From Candidatus Omnitrophota bacterium (lineage in GTDB: Bacteria > Ratteibacteria > UBA8468 > B48-G9 > DTJG01), in assembly GCA_023819255.1 (NCBI GenBank), contig JAMWBU010000012.1, positions 1-48,117 of the forward strand: a stretch of DNA of 48,117 nt. Direction: 5' to 3'. Shown here piece by piece: positions 33,745 through 43,107 of the stretch. The number at the start of each line of letters is the position of its first letter. The first letter of the stretch is position 1. The notes under the pieces were generated by a model. That model was not told the origin of the DNA. It was given only the letters and a program-made list of their open reading frames with translations, and did no database searches. A program made the translations under genes and the position numbers.

Positions 33745-34484
33745 AAATTGAAAATTTTAGCGCAGGTTTTGGAAAATGTCTTGTACTGAAAAATATCGAT
33801 TTTTCTGTTGAACAGAACAGGATTACCGCGATTATGGGACCTTCCGGGTGTGGCAAAACCACTCTTATCAGATGCATAAATAGAATGCATGAATTCTCAC
33901 CCGGCGCTGTTTTTTCAGGGAAAATTTTGCTTCACGATGAAGACATTTACTCTATCAATCCAATCATTGTGAGGAGAAAAATAGGAATGGTCTTTCAGCG
34001 GCCAAATCCGTTTCCCACAATGAGTATATATGAAAATGTGATTTCTGGTTTTATATTGAATGGGATTAAATTAAAAAAAGGCGAAAGGGACCATATTGTT
34101 GTAAATTCTCTTCAAAAAGCAGGATTATGGGAAGAAGTAAAAGATAATCTCCATAGAAGAGGAACCTTTTTATCAGGCGGTCAACAGCAAAGGCTCTGTA
34201 TCGCGAGAGCGCTTGCTATGAATCCTGACATATTACTTCTCGATGAACCCACCTCATCACTGGACCCAAAATCAACTCTATTGATCGAACAATTAATGGA
34301 AGAATTAAAACAAAGCATTACAATATTGATAGTTACGCATAACATAGCACAGGCAGCAAGGATTTCAGATTATGTAGCATTTCTATATCTTGGAGAACTT
34401 ATGGAATTTGGATTGTCAAAAGAAGTGTTCACAGCGCCTAAAAATAAGAAAACTGAAGAATATTTGACTGGAAAATTTGGATAA
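33726..34484 (+). CDS. pstB: Phosphate ABC transporter ATPase PstB
   Basis: PstB is the cytosolic ATPase of the importer. Walker A is GPSGCGKTT, Q-loop is GMVFQRPNPFP, the PstB-specific stretch TMSIYENV follows, signature is LSGGQQQRLCIARALA, Walker B is ILLLDEPTSSLDP, and the switch His is in VTHNIAQAAR. Length (252) is normal. It overlaps pstA by 19 bases. FLYLGELMEFG near the C-terminus is also a PstB mark. Confidence 0.97.
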   Translation: MESQILKIENFSAGFGKCLVLKNIDFSVEQNRITAIMGPSGCGKTTLIRCINRMHEFSPGAVFSGKILLHDEDIYSINPIIVRRKIGMVFQRPNPFPTMSIYENVISGFILNGIKLKKGERDHIVVNSLQKAGLWEEVKDNLHRRGTFLSGGQQQRLCIARALAMNPDILLLDEPTSSLDPKSTLLIEQLMEELKQSITILIVTHNIAQAARISDYVAFLYLGELMEFGLSKEVFTAPKNKKTEEYLTGKFG

Positions 34485-34495
34485 GGAGGCATCCT

Positions 34496-35158
34496 ATGAT
34501 TGAAAATCGATTAAAAGAAATAAAACAGAAACTTATTGAATTTTCGCTTCTGACAGAAAAAATTATAGATGGAAGCATTAAGTTCCTTCTTAGCAAAGAA
34601 TCCTCCGGATTGAAGCACATAATAGAGATTGACGAACCGGAAACAAATGAACTTGAGTTGGAAATAGAAGAAATGTGTATTGAAGCGATAGCGCAATTCG
34701 CTCCAAAAGCGTCTCATTTGAGAACAATCTTAATGATTTTGAAGATTAACAATGACCTTGAAAGAATGGGAGATCATGCGGTAAATATATGTGAAAGCGC
34801 TCTGTTTTTAATTGAAAGGCCTGATTTGAAACCCCTGATAGATATACCAAGAATGGCGGATGAAGCCACAAAAATGCTTAATGATAGCATAAAAGCTTAC
34901 ATTGAGCAGGATCCAAAGATGGCAAAGGATGTCTGTAGAAGGGATGAAAATGTGGACAATTTGCGAAATCAGATCCTCAGAGAACTTATAACATATATGA
35001 TCAATGATCCCTCCACCATAGAAAGAGCGCTACATCTCCTCAGAATAGCGCAAAATCTCGAAAGAATTGCGGACCTTTCAACAAATGTATGCGAGGATGT
35101 TGTATTTATGGTCGAAGGCAAAATAATAAAGCACCATCACGGCGCCGATCCTGACTAA
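34496..35158 (+). CDS. phoU: Phosphate signalling regulator PhoU
   Basis: PhoU is a cytosolic helical protein that links Pst transporter state to PhoR, damping the phosphate response. The two PhoU repeats are visible. Each has a metal-binding E/D-rich helix end: LKINNDLERMGDHAVNICESA and LLRIAQNLERIADLSTNVCEDV (the ERxxD motif in both). Length (220) is usual. A good AAGGAGG site lies upstream. It ends the pst operon, and the next feature, the 5S rRNA, is on the opposite strand. Confidence 0.96.
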   Translation: MIENRLKEIKQKLIEFSLLTEKIIDGSIKFLLSKESSGLKHIIEIDEPETNELELEIEEMCIEAIAQFAPKASHLRTILMILKINNDLERMGDHAVNICESALFLIERPDLKPLIDIPRMADEATKMLNDSIKAYIEQDPKMAKDVCRRDENVDNLRNQILRELITYMINDPSTIERALHLLRIAQNLERIADLSTNVCEDVVFMVEGKIIKHHHGADPD

Positions 35159-35445
35159 ACTAAAATAATATTCCCGGATGAAAGTACCTTAATGGTCTTA
35201 ATTTATTAAACCTGGACACAAAAAAATCATCATATATTCGCCTTTACCTTCACTGAAGTTTTTCGCCATTTTATTACTCATTCATTTTTCACTTAAAAAA
35301 TCAGGATCAAAACAAACCTGCTGCACCCTTTCCTGAAAAGTTGGTGAGAATAATAACAGAGAAACCATCGACGCTATTATAATTTTGAAGACAAACTGGT
35401 ATAAATAGCAAAACTTGAGGATCAATTACCGTAAGACAATAATAA
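35159..35445. other. 287-bp convergent gap with a TGA-split short frame
   Basis: The gap between phoU and the 5S rRNA has no recognised gene. On the minus strand a frame from ATG at 35368 runs 28 codons to TGA (35284-35282). It resumes at once with ATG (35281-35279) for 27 codons to TAA (35200-35198). A TATAAT at 35381-35376 would place a transcript start on the first ATG. The translated pieces have no recognised motif. It may be a decayed gene or repeat relic, or chance. No convincing terminator hairpin with a T-run is present. Confidence 0.4.
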
Positions 35446-35562
35446 TGCCGGCAACACCTACTCTCCCGCCCACTCTCGCGGACAGTACCATCGGCGCCAG
35501 AGGGCTTAACGGCCGTGTTCGGGATGGGAACGGGTGTTTCCCCTCGGCTATGGTTGCCGGCA
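35446..35562 (-). rRNA. rrf: 5S ribosomal RNA
   Basis: The minus-strand sequence folds as 5S: the 5' end TGCCGGCAAC pairs with the 3' end GTTGCCGGCA to form helix I. Conserved internal parts such as CCGAACACGG and GGTACTG are present in order. The length is about 117 bases. Only the short mtnA-5S junction (14 bases) separates it from the mtnA gene, and no 16S, 23S or tRNA gene lies nearby, so the rRNA operon is split. A TATAAT at 35571-35566 could serve as its own -10 box, though the best -35 (TTGACG) is 20 bases away. Processing from the mtnA transcript is the alternative. Confidence 0.95.
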
Positions 35563-35576
35563 TCTATTATAATAAA

Positions 35577-36620
35577 CTATTTTTTTTTATTCGTCAAGCG
35601 CGAAATTTTATCGGGCTGCAAAATCCCCCGTTCAGTGATAAATCCAGCGATTAGACAAGACGGCGTGATATCAAAGGCAGGGTTATAACAATCTATTCCG
35701 TAAGGCGCGATTCTCTTGCCCATAATAAACTGGACTTCCTTCTTATCACGTTGTTCAATGGGTATCTTATTTCCATCCGATATAGAAAAATCAAAGGTAG
35801 AAAAAGGAGCGGCAATATAAAGCGGAATTTTGTGAAACGCTGCGCATACAGCAACAGAATAAGTGCCTATCTTATTCGCTGTATCACCATTTCTTGCGAT
35901 CCTGTCGGCGCCAGTGATAACCATATCTATTTTTCCTTGCTGCATGAGAAATCCTGCCATATTGTCGCATACCAGAATGGCTCTTATACCGAATTTTTTC
36001 AATTCCCACATTGTTAACCGCGCGCCCTGCAAAACCGGCCTTGTCTCATCAACATAAACAGTAATGTTTTTCCCTTTCTTAGCAGCCAGATATACTGGAG
36101 CAAGAGCAGTTCCTATTCCACCCGTAGCCAGTGCGCCGGCATTGCAATGCGTAAGTATTCCCATGTTATTTTTTATAAGTTTTTCTCCATAGCGTGCTAT
36201 TGCCGCACAACTTTCAATATCCTGGCGAAACATTTTCATACATTCATATTCCAATTTTTCAACAATTTCTTCTGAAGACAAATCTTGATTTTCTTTTACG
36301 ATGGTCTGCAGCCTTTTGACTCCGTAAAACAGGTTGTATGCGGTAGGACGACAGTTCTTAATGAATTCTATTGCCTCATCAATGGCACAATAAAAATCTT
36401 TCTTGTTCTTTCCCATCGACCTTTTAGCGGCGAGCAGTAGACCAAAAGACGCTGCAAGCCCGATCGCAGGAGCCCCTCTTATTTTTAACGTCTTTATCGC
36501 TTCATAAACATCCTCGATTGTGAAAAGTTTAATGTATTTTTCCTTTTCAGGTAAAACCGTCTGGTCTATTATTTCAAGAAAATCGTGTTTCCAGGAAAGG
36601 GTCTTTATGATCTGTTTCAT
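35577..36620 (-). CDS. mtnA: S-methyl-5-thioribose-1-phosphate isomerase
   Basis: MtnA converts methylthioribose 1-phosphate to methylthioribulose 1-phosphate in the salvage of methylthioadenosine. Substrate and catalytic blocks are present: KIRGAPAIGLAASFG near the N-terminus, ITHCNAGALATGGIGTALA with the catalytic Cys, DETRPVLQGARLT, and VITGADRIARNGDTANKIGT with the catalytic Asp. Length (347) is normal. Related initiation-factor 2B-like proteins share the fold, but the Cys and Asp motifs favour MtnA. It overlaps dnaE by four bases. Other salvage genes are not in the window. Confidence 0.95.
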   Translation of the reverse strand: MKQIIKTLSWKHDFLEIIDQTVLPEKEKYIKLFTIEDVYEAIKTLKIRGAPAIGLAASFGLLLAAKRSMGKNKKDFYCAIDEAIEFIKNCRPTAYNLFYGVKRLQTIVKENQDLSSEEIVEKLEYECMKMFRQDIESCAAIARYGEKLIKNNMGILTHCNAGALATGGIGTALAPVYLAAKKGKNITVYVDETRPVLQGARLTMWELKKFGIRAILVCDNMAGFLMQQGKIDMVITGADRIARNGDTANKIGTYSVAVCAAFHKIPLYIAAPFSTFDFSISDGNKIPIEQRDKKEVQFIMGKRIAPYGIDCYNPAFDITPSCLIAGFITERGILQPDKISRLTNKKK

Positions 36621-39600
36621 AACCGGGTTAAAGAAAAGCCATCAGGAATAACATTCTGTAATTTTTCAATCAATTCCGGCACAATAGCAACCTGAAACTT
36701 ATTCAACTTCACCTTTACATAACTGTTATTTTCATCGTTTATTACAATAAAAACTGTGGACACTCCTCTGTAATTACCAAGTATATCCCTCAATTGAGCA
36801 AGTTTATCCATTTCAGTATTTTTGTTCAAAGTAATGGTAAGATTCCTGACATGCTTTTCAAGAATCGTATTTATCGTTGCCACATCCTTTGCCACTATTC
36901 TACTTCGTTCCAGTCTGTGTTCAACCTTCCCCTTAACAAAAACTATGTTGCTGATTTTTAGCAAGCTTGAGATATTCTCATATATCTGAGGATAAAAAAC
37001 AACCTCTATTTTTCCGTGCAAGTCTTCCAGTTCGCCCACAGCCATTTTATCACCTTTTTTATTTGTGACTCGCTTGAGATTTTGAATAAGCCCACCAAAC
37101 CAGTATTCTTTTCCTTCAGTCAATTTGCCAATCTGATTGCTGAAAACATCAACAAAATTTGAAATGGTCTCCCGACAATTTTCCAAAGGATGTCCTGTCC
37201 TGTAAACGCCCAGCATTTCTTTCTCAAAAGAAAGAAGTTTCGCCTCAGACCATTCTGGCAGTTCTGAAATTGCGTTGTGTACCGGAGGAGGCATAATTTT
37301 TTCAGTTTTTGAAAAAATTGAAAGCTGACCGTCCGAGTTCAATTTCTGTATTTTGCTGCCATGTTCAATCGCCTCATTCATTAAGGCATAGAGCTGAGAC
37401 CTTGGTTTTTCAAACGAATCGAATGCTCCAGCTTTGATAAGACTTTCTATCACCTTCCTATTGATTAATCTGAGATCCACCCTCTGACAGAAATCAAATA
37501 AAGACTCAAATTTTCTTTCTTTTCTGGCTTCAAGTATTGACTGAATCGCAGCCTGTCCAACATTTTTTATTGCGGAAAGTCCAAAAAGTATATCATTTCC
37601 CACTATGGAAAATTTTTCCTGACTTTCCTGAACATCCGGAGGTAAAATCCATATATTCATACGTTCTGCTTCCTCTATATACAACCTGATTTTTTCCTCA
37701 TCACCAATTTCGCTGTTTAGAAGAGCCGTCATATATTCAAGTGGATAGTTGGCTTTCAAAAAAGCTGTCTGATAAGCAATCATCGCATAGCACGCGCTAT
37801 GGGATTTGTTAAAACCGTATCCGGCGAATTTCGCCATATTGTTGAATATTCTGTCTGCAACATCCTGCGAAATTTTGTTCTGTTTTGCGCCTTTAAGAAA
37901 TTTTTCCCTTTGCTTTTCAAGAAGGTCCGGGTCTTTTTTTCCCATCGCCTTGCGCAGAATATCTGCCTCTCCCATCGTAAAACCACCAATCACGCTCGCA
38001 AGTTTCATCACCTGTTCCTGATAAAGAATAACTCCGTGTGTCGCCTTAAGTACAGATTCCATAACAGGATGATCATACTTGATTTTAGAAGGTTCCTTTC
38101 TGTTCTTTATATACTGATCAACCATTCCGCTATGCATTGGACCTGGTCTGTAAAGAGCAAGTATAGCTATAAGATCCTCAAAAACTTTAGGTTTAATTTT
38201 TTTCAAAAGTTCCTGCATTCCCTGACTTTCCATCTGAAACAGTCCAATAGATTCTCCACGGCACAACATATCATATGTCTTGCTGTCGTTTTCCGGAAAT
38301 TCTTTTATCTCAATTTTTTTATGCCTCTTAACAAGTTCTATAGTCTCTTCTATCATTGACAGATTTTTGAGGCCGAGAATATCGATTTTCAATAACCCAA
38401 TCTTTTCAATACTTTTCATTTCAAACTGGCTGCTTACTTCACCCCTGGTTCCTCTGAATAATGGAACATAACGAAATATCGGTTTATCTGTTATAACGAC
38501 CCCTGCGGCATGTGTTGAAGCGTGCCTCGCCAGGCCTTCGAGACTCAAAGAAATATCAAAAAGTTTTTTAATTCTTTCATCGGCGGAAATCAACCTTTTC
38601 AGTTCCTGATTCTGCGATATTTCTACCTTTAAGGAAGTTCCTGGGTCCGGAGAAATAAGCATTGCTATTTTACCAACCTCTGAAAAACTCATCTTTAACG
38701 CTCTGCCCACATCTCGAACCACAGCCCTTGCCCCCATTGTGCCAAAGGTCGCTATCTGAGCGACATTTTGCTGCCCGTATTTGTTCCTTATATAGTCAAT
38801 AACCTGCTCTCTTTTAGTATCATCAAAATCAAGATCGATATCAGGCATTGAAATTCTCTCTGGATTAAGAAATCGTTCAAACAAAAGATCGTATTTCAGC
38901 GGATTTATCTGAGTTATACCAAGAAGATACGCCACCAAACTTCCGCCTCCTGAACCACGGCCGGGTCCAACTGCTATCTGTCTCTTTTTCGCTTCTCTTA
39001 CTATATCGTGGATAATGAGAAAATAACTGGAAAAATTCATTCTCTTTATAATTTCTATTTCATACTTTACTCTTTTTGTAATGTCATTTTCTTCTTTCTC
39101 AATATCTATATTAAATTTTTCCTGTAAGCCCTGCCGAACAAGTTTCTCAAGATAATCAGAATCAGCCATTCCATCAGGGACAGGGAAATGCGGGATGTGA
39201 TTTGTTGAAAAATCAAGTATTACATTGCATTTTTCAAAAATTTCTATGGTGTTATTTATTGCATCAGGAACTTCCTTAAACAAAGATTGCATCTGTTCCG
39301 GACTTTTGAAATAGAATTCAGCGCTTGGAAATGTCAATCTTTTCTCTTTTTCATCGTCAATATTTGCGCCTGTCTGTATGCACAAAAGGACTCCATGCGC
39401 AAATGCGTCGCTCTGTAATTTATAGTGGCAGTCATTTGTGGCAACAACCTTTATGTTATTTTTTTTCGCGATTTCAAGCAAACGTCTGTTGGTTTCCTTC
39501 TGCTGAGAAACCCCCACATCCATAAGTTCAAGATAGAAATTTTCTCTGCCAAAGACATCAAGATACCAGGCGATTGTTGATAATGCTTTTTCTTCCCGAT

Positions 39601-40054
39601 TGGAAAGAAGTAACTGGTTGATTTCACCCTGCAGACATCCGCTTAAAACAATCAAACCTTCTGAAAGTTTTGAAAGCAATTCCCTGTCAATTCGGGGTTT
39701 ATGATAGTATCCTTCAAGATAAGACAGGGTTGACAATTCCAGTAAATTTTCATAACCCCTGTTATTCGCCGCAAGAACGGTGAGATGATAGGCATACCCT
39801 TTTTTTCTATCCGCGGCCTTTTTTTCAAAACGACTCTCAGGCGCCATATACATTTCACATCCAATGATAGGCTTTATTCCGTTTTCTATGGCGCTTTCAT
39901 AAAAATGAACCACCCCAAAAAGGCCGCCGTGATCAGTGATAGCGACCCCGGGCATCCCATATTGATGAGCGAGTTTAGTAATCTCGCTTATACGGCACAT
40001 ACCGTCCAGCAAACTATATTCAGTATGTAAATGCAGATGAACAAAATCTTTCAT
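36617..40054 (-). CDS. dnaE: DNA polymerase III alpha subunit (DnaE)
   Basis: DnaE is the replicative polymerase of the main chromosome replicase. The N-terminal PHP domain has FVHLHLHTEYSLLDG. The polymerase domain has GPGRGSGGGSLVAYLLGIT, then PDIDLDFDD with the catalytic Asp residues. RHASTHAAGVVI and YRPGPMHSGM follow. Helix-hairpin-helix, OB-fold (about 980-1060, with WFGGLIQNLKRV) and a C-terminal domain complete it. The length of 1145 residues matches DnaE1. It sits between guaB3 and mtnA with four-base overlaps, an unusual company for the polymerase. Confidence 0.97.
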   Translation of the reverse strand: MKDFVHLHLHTEYSLLDGMCRISEITKLAHQYGMPGVAITDHGGLFGVVHFYESAIENGIKPIIGCEMYMAPESRFEKKAADRKKGYAYHLTVLAANNRGYENLLELSTLSYLEGYYHKPRIDRELLSKLSEGLIVLSGCLQGEINQLLLSNREEKALSTIAWYLDVFGRENFYLELMDVGVSQQKETNRRLLEIAKKNNIKVVATNDCHYKLQSDAFAHGVLLCIQTGANIDDEKEKRLTFPSAEFYFKSPEQMQSLFKEVPDAINNTIEIFEKCNVILDFSTNHIPHFPVPDGMADSDYLEKLVRQGLQEKFNIDIEKEENDITKRVKYEIEIIKRMNFSSYFLIIHDIVREAKKRQIAVGPGRGSGGGSLVAYLLGITQINPLKYDLLFERFLNPERISMPDIDLDFDDTKREQVIDYIRNKYGQQNVAQIATFGTMGARAVVRDVGRALKMSFSEVGKIAMLISPDPGTSLKVEISQNQELKRLISADERIKKLFDISLSLEGLARHASTHAAGVVITDKPIFRYVPLFRGTRGEVSSQFEMKSIEKIGLLKIDILGLKNLSMIEETIELVKRHKKIEIKEFPENDSKTYDMLCRGESIGLFQMESQGMQELLKKIKPKVFEDLIAILALYRPGPMHSGMVDQYIKNRKEPSKIKYDHPVMESVLKATHGVILYQEQVMKLASVIGGFTMGEADILRKAMGKKDPDLLEKQREKFLKGAKQNKISQDVADRIFNNMAKFAGYGFNKSHSACYAMIAYQTAFLKANYPLEYMTALLNSEIGDEEKIRLYIEEAERMNIWILPPDVQESQEKFSIVGNDILFGLSAIKNVGQAAIQSILEARKERKFESLFDFCQRVDLRLINRKVIESLIKAGAFDSFEKPRSQLYALMNEAIEHGSKIQKLNSDGQLSIFSKTEKIMPPPVHNAISELPEWSEAKLLSFEKEMLGVYRTGHPLENCRETISNFVDVFSNQIGKLTEGKEYWFGGLIQNLKRVTNKKGDKMAVGELEDLHGKIEVVFYPQIYENISSLLKISNIVFVKGKVEHRLERSRIVAKDVATINTILEKHVRNLTITLNKNTEMDKLAQLRDILGNYRGVSTVFIVINDENNSYVKVKLNKFQVAIVPELIEKLQNVIPDGFSLTRL

Positions 40055-41214
40055 TTTCCAAGCATTGCCTGTTTTTTCGCCACCTGATAAATCTTTCCTT
40101 CTGTTTTTATTGACGGAGCGACTGCTATCTCAACAAGTTGCATTTCTCTTATATTCCTCGCGCCCAAACTTGCCATTGATAGACGCAGAGCTCCTATTAA
40201 ATTCTGTGATCCATCGTCTGTATTCGACGGACCGAAAAGTATCTGTTTGATAGGGCCCACTGTGCCAAGTCTGATTCTTGTTCCTCTCGGCAGATTCTCA
40301 TCAGAGGTTGCCATTCCCCAGTGATAACCTTTCGCTGGCGCTTCCTGCGCTCTAACGAAAGCCGAACCAACCATAACTGCGTCCGCCCCGCAAGCAAACG
40401 CCTTGCAGATGTCGCCGCTGGTTATCATACCTCCATCGGCAATAATAGGAACATATCTTCCGGTTCTTTTATAGAAAAAATCTCTGGCAGCCGCGCAATC
40501 GCACGTTGCGGCAACCTGTGGAACGCCAATACCCAGAACCTCGCGAGTTGTGCACGCCGCACCCGGGCCAATTCCAACAAGAAGCCCTGCTATGCCTGTT
40601 TCCATAAGATCAAGAGCAACCTGATAGGTGACACAATTGCCAGCTATTACAGGGAATTTCATTGAAGCGCAAAATGAAGAAAGATCAAGAGGTTTATATG
40701 TGCTGGAAATATGTTTTGCGGTGGTCACTGTTGACTGAACAACAAATACATCAACTCCAGCTTCCTGCGCTATCGCGCCAAACCTTTCAGCATTCTGTGG
40801 TATTGAACTCACCGCGCAAATAACATTTTCTTTTTTTATTTCCTGAATCCTTCTTGCAATAAGATTTTCTTTCACGGGTTCGTGATAGATTTTTTGAATC
40901 AGTGCCGTGGCTTTTTCCTGAGGGCAGGAAATGATTTCTTCGATTACCGAGTATGGATCTTCGTATCTGGTATAGATTCCCATCAAATTTAATACTGCAA
41001 GGCCCCCAGCTTTGCCAAAAGCGACTGCAAATCCTGTATCAACAACTCCATCCATTGCGGCAGCCAGTATCGGAACATCAAGTTTCATCCCGGCAATATC
41101 AACAGAAATATCAACATCCGCAGGATTGATTGTCACGCTGCCCGGAACAAGTGATATATCGTCAAAGCCATAACAAAGACGCGCCTTCCTTCCCCTTCCA
41201 ATCCATATTCCCAT
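40051..41214 (-). CDS. guaB3: GuaB3-family IMP dehydrogenase-related protein
   Basis: The TIM-barrel protein (387 residues) begins MGIWIGRGRKARLCYGFDDI, followed by LAAAMDGVVD and GGLAVLNLMGIYTRYEDP. These are the marks of the GuaB3 group, best known in Actinobacteria and cyanobacteria. It lacks CBS domains. The loop equivalent to the catalytic Cys loop is GIGPGAACTTRE, with the Cys kept. Classic IMPDH oxidises IMP to XMP with NAD; GuaB3 members have been linked instead to GMP reductase-type chemistry. Which applies here is open. It follows rho by 13 bases and overlaps dnaE by four. A strong AAGGAGG site precedes the ATG. Confidence 0.9.
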   Translation of the reverse strand: MGIWIGRGRKARLCYGFDDISLVPGSVTINPADVDISVDIAGMKLDVPILAAAMDGVVDTGFAVAFGKAGGLAVLNLMGIYTRYEDPYSVIEEIISCPQEKATALIQKIYHEPVKENLIARRIQEIKKENVICAVSSIPQNAERFGAIAQEAGVDVFVVQSTVTTAKHISSTYKPLDLSSFCASMKFPVIAGNCVTYQVALDLMETGIAGLLVGIGPGAACTTREVLGIGVPQVAATCDCAAARDFFYKRTGRYVPIIADGGMITSGDICKAFACGADAVMVGSAFVRAQEAPAKGYHWGMATSDENLPRGTRIRLGTVGPIKQILFGPSNTDDGSQNLIGALRLSMASLGARNIREMQLVEIAVAPSIKTEGKIYQVAKKQAMLGK

Positions 41215-41227
41215 AAAAGTCCTCCTT

Positions 41228-42514
41228 TCACCTTGATGTTTCTCTTGCCTGTTTTAAACTCATAAGCAGTTCAATATTTGAGCGGGTTGATTTCAGTCTT
41301 GAAATCAATAGTTCCATTGCTTCCACAGGATTCAGAGGAGCAAGAATTTTTCTTAAAAGCCACATCAGCTGAAGTTCATCAGCGTTAACAAGTAATTCTT
41401 CCCTTCTTGTGCCTGAACGATTAATGTCCATAGCAGGAAATGTTCTTCTATCCGATAGCTTTCTGTCAAGATTTATTTCCATGTTTCCTGTACCTTTGAA
41501 TTCTTCAAAAATAACATCGTCCATTTTGCTTCCGGTATCTATCAAAGCCGTGCCAAGTATGGTGAGGCTACCTCCTTCTTCCACATTTCTTGCTGAACCA
41601 AAAAACCTTTTGGGTTTATCAAGAGCATTCGATTCAAGTCCACCTGTCATAATCTTCCCGCTATGAGGAACCAGCACATTATGCGCTCTTGCAAGTCTTG
41701 TAATGCTGTCAAGCAAGATCACAACGTCCTTCCTGTGTTCAACAAGCCTTTTCGCTCTTTCAAGAGCGATCTCGGCAACCTGAACATGTCTATCCGGCGG
41801 TTCGTCAAATGTCGCGCTCACAACCTCTCCTTTGACCGATCTTTTCATCTCTGTAACTTCTTCAGGCCGTTCTCCGACAAGAAGCACTATAAGATGCGCT
41901 TCAGGATTATTTGTTGCTATCGCGTTGGCGATCTTCTGCAAAATCACTGTTTTTCCCGCCCTCGGAGGTGAAACAATCAATCCCCTCTGGCCTTTTCCAA
42001 TCGGGCAAACAAGATCAATAACCCTTGTGGTAAGTTCTTCTGGAACCGTTTCAAGTATAAACCTCTTATTGGGATGAATGGGAGTCAATTCTTCAAATGG
42101 TATACGATCCTGAATCTTCTCTGGTTCTTCACCGTTGACCATTTCTACCTTTAGAAGCGCGAAGTATTTTTCATTTTCTTTGGGAGGACGAATCTGACCG
42201 CTAACAGTATCCCCTGTTTTAAGTCCAAACTTTTTGATCTGAGACGGAGAAACATAAATATCATCCGGGCCTGGAAGATAGTTATGGTTTGAAGAACGCA
42301 AAAAACCAAAACCATCAGGGAGAATTTCGAGAACACCTTCGCCAAAAAGCAGTCCATTTTTTTCTGCCTGCGCCTGCATAATCCTGTAAATCAGATCTTC
42401 CTTGGTCAACCCGCTAACACCGTTAACTCCCATTTCCCTTGCCATTCTTTGCAATTTAGAAATCGCTGTTTTCTTCAAAATCGCTATATTCAACTCCCTG
42501 GTTTCTTCTGTCAT
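41228..42514 (-). CDS. rho: Transcription termination factor Rho
   Basis: Rho is the hexameric RNA helicase that ends transcription at unstructured C-rich RNA. The N-terminal Rho_N helix bundle (about 10-48) precedes the RNA-binding cold-shock fold (about 55-125, with [15 protein letters not shown] and [18 protein letters not shown]). The ATPase domain has P-loop [21 protein letters not shown], the Walker [14 protein letters not shown], and the Q/R-loop around GTGNMEI and the RRTFPAMDI block. Length (428) is the normal compact form without large insertions. The presence of Rho may explain why I see few intrinsic terminators in the window. Confidence 0.98.
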   Translation of the reverse strand: MTEETRELNIAILKKTAISKLQRMAREMGVNGVSGLTKEDLIYRIMQAQAEKNGLLFGEGVLEILPDGFGFLRSSNHNYLPGPDDIYVSPSQIKKFGLKTGDTVSGQIRPPKENEKYFALLKVEMVNGEEPEKIQDRIPFEELTPIHPNKRFILETVPEELTTRVIDLVCPIGKGQRGLIVSPPRAGKTVILQKIANAIATNNPEAHLIVLLVGERPEEVTEMKRSVKGEVVSATFDEPPDRHVQVAEIALERAKRLVEHRKDVVILLDSITRLARAHNVLVPHSGKIMTGGLESNALDKPKRFFGSARNVEEGGSLTILGTALIDTGSKMDDVIFEEFKGTGNMEINLDRKLSDRRTFPAMDINRSGTRREELLVNADELQLMWLLRKILAPLNPVEAMELLISRLKSTRSNIELLMSLKQARETSR

Positions 42515-42516
42515 TT

Positions 42517-43107
42517 CTAATTCCTCCTCATTATATCTTGAAGTATTTTTTTTACCTGGAATTGCATTTGAGTGATTGTACCTGAATTGTCTATAACATA
42601 ATCAGAAAGACGAATTTTTTTCGCCAGCGGCATCTGGGACTTAATTCTCATATCTATTTCCTCTGGAGAATACTTTTCTTTCAAACGCTCTTTAATAACG
42701 CTGAGCGGGGAAGCAACAGTGATTATGGCATCAAACAATTTTTCGCTTCGGGTTTCAAAAAGAAGAGGTATTTCTACCACAACTGCCATTTTACCTTTTT
42801 TTCTATGCATGTCAAGCTTTTCTCCAAGCATTTTGAAAACCTGCGGATGAATAATTTCATTAAGACTCTCCCTTTGACGCGGGAAAGAAAAAACAAGCAT
42901 TGCAAGTTTTTTTCTATCAATTTCGCCATTTTTATCCAGGTATTCATCACCGAATGTATGTGCGATTTGCCGCTTAATTTCTTTTTTTTTCAATAGTTTA
43001 TCAACAATAGCATCACAGGAAATAACAGGAATATTCATCTTTTTAAAAATTCGAGATACTGTTGATTTTCCCGAACCAAAAATGCCAGTAAGTCCGATGC
43101 AAATCAT
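42517..43107 (-). CDS. coaE: Dephospho-CoA kinase
   Basis: CoaE phosphorylates dephospho-CoA in the final step of coenzyme A synthesis. The P-loop is GIFGSGKST (8-16), followed by [11 protein letters not shown] for the acidic substrate contact. HPQVFK and [12 protein letters not shown] come next, then the lid segment [20 protein letters not shown]. The C-terminal DYVIDNSGT is also typical. Length (196) is normal. It starts right at the ahcY stop and ends two bases before rho begins. Confidence 0.96.
   Translation of the reverse strand: MICIGLTGIFGSGKSTVSRIFKKMNIPVISCDAIVDKLLKKKEIKRQIAHTFGDEYLDKNGEIDRKKLAMLVFSFPRQRESLNEIIHPQVFKMLGEKLDMHRKKGKMAVVVEIPLLFETRSEKLFDAIITVASPLSVIKERLKEKYSPEEIDMRIKSQMPLAKKIRLSDYVIDNSGTITQMQFQVKKILQDIMRRN

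Noticed and set aside
35415..35654. Rightward frame of 79 codons
   Set aside because: It is mostly antisense to the 5S rRNA and spans the 5S-mtnA junction.
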